From: an uncultured Prevotellaceae bacterium
GTDB taxonomy: Bacteria > Bacteroidota > Bacteroidia > Bacteroidales > Bacteroidaceae
Direction: 5' to 3'
NCBI GenBank assembly: GCA_947306845.1
Contig: CAMZHP010000076.1
Span: forward strand, 1 to 11,878
DNA length: 11,878 nucleotides
Shown here: positions 6,711 through 11,878 of the stretch, one piece after another
Layout: every line of letters starts with the position of its first letter
How positions within the stretch are numbered: position 1 is the first letter of the stretch
Notes under the pieces: model-generated
Seen by the model: only the letters and a program-made list of their open reading frames with translations
What the model was told of the DNA's origin: nothing
Databases searched by the model: none
Program-made: the position numbers and the translations under genes

Positions 6711-7075
6711 AGAAGCTATTGCTAATCTTTGCCTTGATGCTCATGTCCACAGGACTGCAGGCGCAGGGCATCAGCCATATAGAGACGACTAGGTCGTGGT
6801 ATTATATTTACGACCAAGCTGGAAAGAAGGTCAAGGCCCTCAGCAGCAATATCGGTGAACTGCAGGGCTACAGTGCCTCGCTCATTGTCGTGAAAAGCGG
6901 GTCGTGGTATTACCTCTACGATTCGAAAGGGAACAAGATCAAGGCCATGAGCGCATCCACCGTGGGCAAGGTGCTGTCAGTGGCTGGCGATACATTCACC
7001 AGCCAGGTCGGCTCTTGGATCTACACTTGGAACAAAGAAGGAAAGAAAATCGCTACGAGGGTAGCACAACGATAA
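6707..7075 (+). CDS. Small secreted protein with three SW-Y-Y/W repeats
   Basis: A 122-residue protein with a clear signal peptide (MKKLLLIFALMLMSTGLQAQ, likely cut after the AQA-type site near residue 18-20). The mature part is built of three copies of one unit: SWYYIYDQAGKKVKALSS (30-47), SWYYLYDSKGNKIKAMSA (66-83) and SWIYTWNKEGKKIATRVA (103-120), spaced 36-37 residues apart. Each looks like a strand, a turn with Gly-Lys, and a second strand, so a small three-bladed or stacked beta structure is plausible. The repeated Trp/Tyr and Lys residues could form a binding face. I do not know its function. Its ATG overlaps the cyclophilin stop in ATGA, so translation is coupled, and guaD starts only 6 bases after it. 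The export signal makes a direct partnership with the cytoplasmic neighbours unlikely. Confidence 0.88.
   Translation: MKKLLLIFALMLMSTGLQAQGISHIETTRSWYYIYDQAGKKVKALSSNIGELQGYSASLIVVKSGSWYYLYDSKGNKIKAMSASTVGKVLSVAGDTFTSQVGSWIYTWNKEGKKIATRVAQR
6794..7066 (+). repeat. Three tandem-spaced repeat units inside the small secreted protein
   Basis: Units begin at 6794, 6902 and 7013. The first two share the exact bases TCGTGGTATTA 108 bases apart and similar AAGATCAAGGCC-type 3' parts, so they are visible at DNA level; the third is diverged. This points to internal duplication of a 36-codon unit. Confidence 0.8.
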
Positions 7076-7081
7076 GTTTAT

Positions 7082-8359
7082 ATGAAGAAAATATATAAAG
7101 CTCATATCCTTTTTACGAAGGAGAAAAACCGTTTCGAGGTGTTTGAGAACGGATATATCGCCGTCGGTGAAGATGGACGGGTGATAGGTGTGGCGTCAGA
7201 TTTGGCGTCATTGGACAGTGAGGATGCAGAGGTTGTTGATTTCGGCGACCGACTGCTGATACCGGCCATGAACGACATGCATGTGCATGCCCCGCAGGTG
7301 CGTAACCAGGGTGTGGCGATGGATCTGGAACTGCTACCGTGGTTGCAGAACTACACCTTCCCCGAGGAAGCGAAGTATGCAGACATTCATTACGCAGAAA
7401 ACATGTATCGCCGGTTCCTGCATACCCAATGGCTCTTTGGCACCATGCGCAGTTGTGTGTTCGGCACCGTCCACACGGAAAGCACACGTCTGCTGATGAA
7501 ACTGTATCAGGAAGCAGGCATGGGTGCATTGGTCGGCAAGGTGGCGATGAACCGCCACTGTCCTGACGCACTCAGTGAAGACGTGGAGGCTGCCGTAGAA
7601 GGCAATGAGCGGCTGATTGCGGAATTCAACCAGCCCGATGCCTTGGTGCGTCCCATCATCACGCCACGTTTCGTGCCGTCGTGCACACCAGAGTTGCTGA
7701 GCGCCTGTGGTGAACTGGCCAACAAATACCAGTTGCCTGTTCAGTCGCACCTCTCGGAGAATACGTCGGAGATAGCCTGGGTGGCAGAGTTGGAGCCTGA
7801 AAGCAAGAGTTATGGTGATGCCTACAACCGCTATGGACTTTTTGGGCAGACACCCACCATCATGGCTCACTGCGTGTGGACCGATGGCCAAGAACTGGAA
7901 CTGATGAAGTGCAACAATGTCATGGTAGCCCACTGTCCCACGTCGAACTATAACCTAGCGTCGGGCATGGCGCCTGTCCGCATTTTCCTCGAAGAGGGTC
8001 TGCGTGTCGGACTGGGCAGTGACATCAGCGGTGGCCACGACCTCAACATGTTTCGCATGTTGGTATATGCCATTCAGGTCAGTAAGATGCACTATCATTA
8101 TAATCGTGACAAGCATTTCCTCTCCTTATCTGAAGTATTCTGGATTGCCACCAAGTCGGCTGGCAGTTTCTTCGGAAAAGTGGGCAGTTTTGAACCGGGT
8201 TATGAGTTCGACGCACTGGTCATCGACGACAGCGTGCTCAACTTCGACAATTACACCCTTCAGGAGCGTCTGGAGCGTTATATCTATCTCGGCGACGACC
8301 GTCAGATCGATTATCGCTTCTGCCGTGGAAAATTGATCACGGAGCCAACAGTCATTTGA
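7082..8359 (+). CDS. guaD: Guanine deaminase
   Basis: This 425-residue amidohydrolase converts guanine to xanthine and ammonia, a cytoplasmic step of purine salvage and catabolism. The zinc ligands of the family are all present: HVH at 67-69 in PAMNDMHVHAPQ, His223 in QSHLSEN (Glu226 being the catalytic acid/base candidate), His263 in MAHCVW and Asp314 in GLGSDISGGHDLNM. Regions closely resembling E. coli GuaD include LLPWLQNYTFPEE (84-96), CVFGTVHTES (125-134), GKVAMNRHCPD (152-162), ITPRFVPSCTPE (193-204), HCPTSNYNLASG (284-295) and GDDRQIDYRFCRG near the C-terminus. Length is normal for the family (about 430-440). One small difference is Met66 in NDMHVH where DTH is usual. It starts 6 bases after the repeat-protein gene and is followed 28 bases later by murQ, so it is within the plus-strand operon. 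Confidence 0.95.
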   Translation: MKKIYKAHILFTKEKNRFEVFENGYIAVGEDGRVIGVASDLASLDSEDAEVVDFGDRLLIPAMNDMHVHAPQVRNQGVAMDLELLPWLQNYTFPEEAKYADIHYAENMYRRFLHTQWLFGTMRSCVFGTVHTESTRLLMKLYQEAGMGALVGKVAMNRHCPDALSEDVEAAVEGNERLIAEFNQPDALVRPIITPRFVPSCTPELLSACGELANKYQLPVQSHLSENTSEIAWVAELEPESKSYGDAYNRYGLFGQTPTIMAHCVWTDGQELELMKCNNVMVAHCPTSNYNLASGMAPVRIFLEEGLRVGLGSDISGGHDLNMFRMLVYAIQVSKMHYHYNRDKHFLSLSEVFWIATKSAGSFFGKVGSFEPGYEFDALVIDDSVLNFDNYTLQERLERYIYLGDDRQIDYRFCRGKLITEPTVI

Positions 8360-8387
8360 TAAAAACGTTTAGGACATAGTACTCTGT

Positions 8388-9215
8388 ATGAAAGAGGAAG
8401 ATGCTAAACCCATAAAAATCACAGAGCAGCCATCACGTTTCAATCATTTGGAACGGATGACTGTCTTGGAAATATTGGAACATATTAATGAGGAAGACGC
8501 TACTGTGGCAGAAGCTGTCAGGCAAGTCATACCTCAAGTCAATAAGTTGGTTGAAGCCATAGAGCCAAGGATGAAGCATGGAGGCCGATTGTTCTATATC
8601 GGAGCAGGTACGAGTGGTCGTCTGGGCATACTGGATGCCAGCGAGTTGCCGCCTACCTTTGGCATCCCCGAGACAAGGGTCGTAGGAATCATTGCCGGTG
8701 GCGATCAGGCTTTGCGGCATGCCGTGGAGAAGGCAGAGGACATCCCAGAACAAGGATGGCGGGATTTGCAGGCTTATCATCCTACAGCCGACGACACGGT
8801 GCTGGGAATCGCAGCATCAGGCACTACTCCTTATGTGGTGGGAGCCGTCAAGATGGCCAGGAGGCATGGTCTGCTGACGGGTGGCATCACCAACAATCTA
8901 AATACTCCATTGGCAAAGGCTGTCGACTATGCCATCGAGACAATTGTAGGCCCGGAATTTGTAACAGGTTCCACACGTATGAAAAGCGGCACGGCCCAGA
9001 AGATGATTTTGAATATGATTTCCACCACATTGATGATTCGTTTGGGACGAATCCGCGGCAACCGAATGGTCAATATGCAACTTTCGAATGCCAAATTAAT
9101 TGATCGTGGTACCCGCATGCTCCAAGAATCATTAGGCCTCAGTTACGACGAAGCACAGAGTTTGTTGCTTGAAGCAGGTAGCGTGGAAAGAGCTCTCTGC
9201 AGTCACTGGCAATAA
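8388..9215 (+). CDS. murQ: N-acetylmuramic acid 6-phosphate etherase
   Basis: MurQ cleaves the lactyl ether of MurNAc 6-phosphate to give GlcNAc 6-phosphate and D-lactate, recovering cell-wall sugar in the cytoplasm. The 275-residue product carries all family signatures: ITEQPSRFNHLERM (11-24), INEEDATV (33-40), the SIS-domain GGRLFYIGAGTSGRLGILDA (65-84) with SELPPTFG (85-92; Glu86 matching catalytic Glu83 of E. coli), AGGDQALRHAVEKAED (103-118; Glu114 as the second catalytic Glu), GIAASGTTPYV (140-150), and GPEFVTGSTRMKSGTAQK (188-205). It is about 23 residues shorter than E. coli MurQ, but the C-terminus ends as in other Bacteroidota copies I recall, so I do not regard it as truncated. CPPT is replaced by LPPT. 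No MurNAc transporter or kinase gene is beside it in this window. Confidence 0.96.
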   Translation: MKEEDAKPIKITEQPSRFNHLERMTVLEILEHINEEDATVAEAVRQVIPQVNKLVEAIEPRMKHGGRLFYIGAGTSGRLGILDASELPPTFGIPETRVVGIIAGGDQALRHAVEKAEDIPEQGWRDLQAYHPTADDTVLGIAASGTTPYVVGAVKMARRHGLLTGGITNNLNTPLAKAVDYAIETIVGPEFVTGSTRMKSGTAQKMILNMISTTLMIRLGRIRGNRMVNMQLSNAKLIDRGTRMLQESLGLSYDEAQSLLLEAGSVERALCSHWQ

Positions 9216-9317
9216 AATAGTCAACACCAGCAATTATCGTTCAATAACGGGATATTTTTGCAACTTATTGACAAAGCTTGTGAAAGTGAGGGAAAGAACA
9301 AAAGAATCAAAGATTAT

Positions 9318-9349
9318 TTTGTGATTACACATCTTTTATACTATATTTG
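9318..9349 (+). promoter_or_regulatory. Promoter for the lipoprotein/DUF4153 unit
   Basis: TTTG (9318-9321) and TATATTTG (9342-9349) are separated by 20 bases, an ideal Bacteroidota TTTG-N19-21-TAnnTTTG promoter. The leader to the ATG at 9384 is about 28 bases. It separates this unit from murQ, which ends 168 bases upstream of the ATG. I see no convincing terminator after murQ. Confidence 0.75.
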
Positions 9350-9383
9350 CACTCGACATAAACACCATCTATTATAAGAAGTC

Positions 9384-10181
9384 ATGAAACACTCATTCCA
9401 TTTCGCCACATTCTTTTCCGTGGCATTACCAATGGCCTTCATCGTGAGCGTCATAGTTGCTTGTGGCAAGGCAACAAACTCCAATGAACAAGTTCCCGCA
9501 TCCGAGAATGATACGGAAGCAACCGCTGAGGCTGTTGGGCAGGCAGCAGGAGAAAGTATGAAAGCCCCATCCATCACTCCTGACGCTAGTGGCTTGATTC
9601 GTTTGTCGCAATGTCCGTCCACTTATGACAAGATGGAGGTGACCATCTCAGAAGACAACACAACAGTGACCATCGCTTATGATGGTCAGCCGCTTCAGAT
9701 TCTCTCTGATACAGAGGATGGATTTGTAGCATCTGGCGATACTGCCCCTATTTATTTCATGGATGCTAATTTTGACGGATTTGTCGATATCTTCCTTGGT
9801 CCTGGAGAATCGCGCACCTACAGCACTCTGCTCATTTGGGATCCGGCAACCAAGCAATTCAAGAGAGTGGGCAAGTTGGGTGATCCCAGCTTTCAAAACT
9901 TCATGCTCTATCCCTCTAAGAAGTTCGTTTTTGAGGGAGGAAGCAATTCCTGGTGCTGTGAATCATTCAATCGCAGCATATGGGAGGGCAGTAACCTGAA
10001 GAAATTAGAGGAGTTGTGCATCGTCAGTGATGCCGAACAATATGGGGAATATGAAGTGAAGAACAAATATACGCTGAGAAACGACCAGCAAGAAGACATC
10101 CTGTCCACGGATGATATGTCGTCTCTTCCATCTCCATGGGAAAGCGTGCTTGAAAAATATGGTTCCGAAGACATGCCTTGA
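9384..10181 (+). CDS. Lipoprotein with Asp-rich FG-GAP/XAC2610-like loop
   Basis: A 265-residue protein with a lipoprotein signal: hydrophobic residues 8-26 and lipobox IVAC with Cys27. An acidic, Ala/Glu/Thr-rich linker follows to about residue 60. The core contains MDANFDGFVDIFLG (126-139), a D-x-N-x-D-G-x-x-D loop of the calcium-binding kind found in FG-GAP/VCBS repeats and in XAC2610-like lipoproteins, followed by YSTLLIWDPATKQFKRVGKL (146-165), which fits the strand and 'w-d-t-F' pattern I associate with that second group. The three-cysteine segment NSWCCESFNRSIW (188-200, plus Cys207 in LEELC further on) is unusual. It should sit on the outer or inner membrane facing the periplasm or exterior. 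It has its own promoter and precedes the DUF4153 gene by about 107 bases. Lipoprotein status is secure; the family resemblance is moderate and no function is implied. Confidence 0.87.
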   Translation: MKHSFHFATFFSVALPMAFIVSVIVACGKATNSNEQVPASENDTEATAEAVGQAAGESMKAPSITPDASGLIRLSQCPSTYDKMEVTISEDNTTVTIAYDGQPLQILSDTEDGFVASGDTAPIYFMDANFDGFVDIFLGPGESRTYSTLLIWDPATKQFKRVGKLGDPSFQNFMLYPSKKFVFEGGSNSWCCESFNRSIWEGSNLKKLEELCIVSDAEQYGEYEVKNKYTLRNDQQEDILSTDDMSSLPSPWESVLEKYGSEDMP

Positions 10182-10188
10182 TTGAAAT

Positions 10189-10292
10189 ATGAAATCCTTC
10201 AAGCTGCTGTTCTTATCCTGATGCTTTGTTTGCCGAAAGTTGTTCAAGCTTCTGAGAGAGAACGCCACCCATCCAAACATCTCAAAAGATGA
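10189..10292 (+). pseudogene. Frameshifted remnant of a tiny secreted ORF
   Basis: The ATG at 10189 encodes MKSFKLLFLS and then stops (TGA at 10219-10221). The adjacent frame continues the same kind of sequence: ILMLCLPKVVQASERERH and so on, to the TGA at 10290-10292. Joined by restoring one base (for example one extra T near 10214) they form a typical signal peptide ending VQA plus a 13-residue basic tail. That stop overlaps the DUF4153 start codon as ATGA, as in a coupled operon gene. An ATG at 10221 overlaps the first stop (TGATG), so reinitiation could still make the second half. A TTG at 10182 directly after the lipoprotein stop also opens the second frame for 36 codons. It could be a decayed gene, a base-calling error, or noncoding spacer with chance coding likeness. 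Confidence 0.4.
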
Positions 10293-11878
10293 AAACAAAA
10301 ATTAAGGATGTCGTCAAACAAGTGCTGCGCAGTCCACAAGAGTTCCCCATCGAGACGGCCATGGGGTTTATCTTCTTCTGCATCAGTGCCTGGCATACAA
10401 GTCATGCAGAATGGAATGATACAACAGGAGAATTGGCAAGCGGTGTCAATGTGGACATCCTCTGGCTGTTTGTACCACTATTGGTATTGACATTCTGGTT
10501 GCATAAAGTGAACAGATGGGCTTATTTCGCGTCGGGATTGCTTTTCCTGCCGTTGATGGCGCTCAATCTCAAACCGTTCTTGTGGACTTATGGGTTTGGC
10601 TTTACTTATGTCCTGGCTGCTATTTTGCTATTAGTGGGCGTACGGCGCATGGATAACCAACGATTCGCAACCCATGCCCTGCATGTGGTGACACAATTGT
10701 TCTTCGGACTCGTCATCTCAGGATTGCTCACGGGAGCCATCATTGCCATTGTCGCCTCTTTCCTCTACATTTTTGGAATAAAAGAGCCTAATCACATCTA
10801 CGAGTATATCTTGGAGTTCATCTGGTTTTTCATTGCTCCGCAGGTATGTTGCACACTTGTCTCACAGGATGAGGATGCTGTACGCGAGCCAGCCAAGGTG
10901 CTCCGGTTGATCCTCAACTTCATTCTCTCGCCGGCCGTCATCATCTACACCGTCATCCTCTATGTCTATTTCATTAAGATTGTTTGTGTATGGGACTTGC
11001 CCAAAGGTGGTGTGGCATGGATGGTCATGGGGTTTGTGACGGCTGCACTCGCTGGCCTGCTGATGCAGTATGCGCTCAATAAGCTGTATTATGACTGGTT
11101 CTACCGACATTTCACATGGATAGCCATACCCCCGCTCATCATGTACTGGGTAGGCTCCATCTACCGTATTCGCCTCTATAGTTTCACAGAGAGCCGCTTT
11201 TACCTGATGGTGGCTGGCGTGTTGATGACTCTTTTCGTTCTCATGCTGCTTTGGCGCCGCACCCGTTGGTTCCAACTGATGGCGATGATCTTCGGCGCAG
11301 CCATTATCGTGTTCACCTACATCCCTGGCATCTCTGCCAAGAATATTGGTTTCATCAGTCAAAAAGCCCGTCTGGAGAATTATATCGTTGACTTAAAACT
11401 ATTGGATAAGGAAACAGGTAAGTTTGTCCTTAGACTGGATATGGATAAAATCAGAAATGACAGCTTGCTCAGTGAGAAATATCAAGAGGTGTGCAGCATT
11501 ATTGAGTATGTGCGCAATGACATGGGGCGTGATGCTTTTACGGAAAAATATGGTAAATGGAGTTGGTACGACTCCAATTTTGATAAGAATCGCCATTCAG
11601 ATCCTCCTGGAGAAGATTTCAATTGCAACAACCCTGTCCATCTGGGTAAGTATAACATCATGCTCTCCTCTGAAGATTATAGCATTTCAGGTGAAGACGG
11701 TATGGCGATTGTAAAGAGAGACAATAAAACTGTTTTGGTATATTCGTTAAATGAAAGGATTCAACAAAATCCCCAGATGCTCAACCATCCTGACAGTCTT
11801 TTTGTATGGAGTAACGACTCTTTGATGCTCGTATTGAACAGTTTCTATGTGGATACCAAAGGAATGGCAAGAGCTGGC
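10289..11878 (+). CDS. DUF4153 multi-spanning membrane protein (runs off the window)
   Basis: Translation from the ATG at 10289 is open for 530 codons to the window edge. The first 350 residues contain about ten or eleven hydrophobic spans, for example near 24-36, 54-71, 78-94, 99-118, 133-163, 173-190, 205-233, 243-261, 274-290, 304-322 and 328-346. YSFTESRFYLMVAGV (297-311) and the juxtamembrane NIGFISQKARLENYI (352-366) are features I associate with the DUF4153 family, common in Bacteroidota and of unknown function. From about 367 the chain is soluble and charged, with WSWYDSNFD (424-432) and NCNNPVHLGKYN (445-456) but no catalytic motif I recognise. The start is supported by the ATGA overlap with the preceding remnant. 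It shares the promoter upstream of the 9384 lipoprotein unless an internal one exists. Topology is clear; the family call is fairly secure. Confidence 0.85.
   Translation, partial: MKTKIKDVVKQVLRSPQEFPIETAMGFIFFCISAWHTSHAEWNDTTGELASGVNVDILWLFVPLLVLTFWLHKVNRWAYFASGLLFLPLMALNLKPFLWTYGFGFTYVLAAILLLVGVRRMDNQRFATHALHVVTQLFFGLVISGLLTGAIIAIVASFLYIFGIKEPNHIYEYILEFIWFFIAPQVCCTLVSQDEDAVREPAKVLRLILNFILSPAVIIYTVILYVYFIKIVCVWDLPKGGVAWMVMGFVTAALAGLLMQYALNKLYYDWFYRHFTWIAIPPLIMYWVGSIYRIRLYSFTESRFYLMVAGVLMTLFVLMLLWRRTRWFQLMAMIFGAAIIVFTYIPGISAKNIGFISQKARLENYIVDLKLLDKETGKFVLRLDMDKIRNDSLLSEKYQEVCSIIEYVRNDMGRDAFTEKYGKWSWYDSNFDKNRHSDPPGEDFNCNNPVHLGKYNIMLSSEDYSISGEDGMAIVKRDNKTVLVYSLNERIQQNPQMLNHPDSLFVWSNDSLMLVLNSFYVDTKGMARAG

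Noticed and set aside
7113..7933. Several long minus-strand open frames opposite guaD
   Set aside because: They are antisense to a strongly conserved enzyme, and their Cys/His/Arg-rich composition is typical of a shadow frame.
9238..9260. Small CGTT-CAAT-AACG hairpin followed by ATATTTTT after murQ
   Set aside because: A four-pair stem is too weak to call a terminator, although its position after murQ and the following T run are suggestive.
10862..11362. Minus-strand open frame of 166 codons opposite the DUF4153 gene
   Set aside because: It is His/Asp/Glu-rich with no family resemblance, and lies antisense to a membrane protein whose hydrophobic codons produce such a composition.

Overview
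The window looks like chromosomal DNA of a member of the Bacteroidales, probably Prevotellaceae. Three things point there. The intergenic gaps carry TAnnTTTG promoter elements, the -7 element of the primary sigma factor of Bacteroidota. Start codons lack clear Shine-Dalgarno sequences. The gene content (a DUF4153 membrane protein, a Bacteroidota-type cyclophilin with a charged insert, a short MurQ) fits that phylum. The genus is an inference from style, not a demonstrated match. I see no rRNA, tRNA, CRISPR array, insertion sequence or phage gene, and coding density is high.

The layout is two divergent blocks around a control region at 5770-5981. The left block is all on the minus strand. In transcription order it holds a patatin-like phospholipase (5769-4813), an unrecognised lipoprotein (4790-3840), a thioredoxin-fold CGVC protein (about 3755-3417), a membrane-anchored Ntn-type linear-amide C-N hydrolase (3386-2319), a serine esterase/hydrolase (2291-1611) and the peroxide-stress protein YaaA (1607-855). 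Gaps of 3 to about 85 bases suggest one operon from the promoter near 5799-5828. After a 175-base gap with its own -7 element comes the N-terminal part of L-fucose isomerase FucI (679 to 1, cut by the window edge).

The right block is all on the plus strand: a cyclophilin-type peptidyl-prolyl isomerase (5982-6710), a small secreted three-repeat protein overlapping it by 4 bases (6707-7075), guanine deaminase (7082-8359) and MurNAc-6-phosphate etherase MurQ (8388-9215). A second unit starts at a well-formed promoter (9318-9349). It contains a lipoprotein with an Asp-rich metal-binding-type loop (9384-10181), a frameshifted remnant of a tiny secreted ORF (about 10189-10292), and a polytopic DUF4153 membrane protein (10289 to past the window end).

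Functionally this is mostly core and salvage metabolism: fucose use, guanine deamination, recovery of cell-wall MurNAc, protein folding and peroxide defence. The least understood part is the left operon, which puts three acyl-ester/amide hydrolases with three different catalytic mechanisms next to a lipoprotein and two redox/stress genes. The 9.4-11.9 kb lipoprotein/DUF4153 unit is also largely uncharacterised. I did not find clear evidence of an undescribed defence or mobile system.
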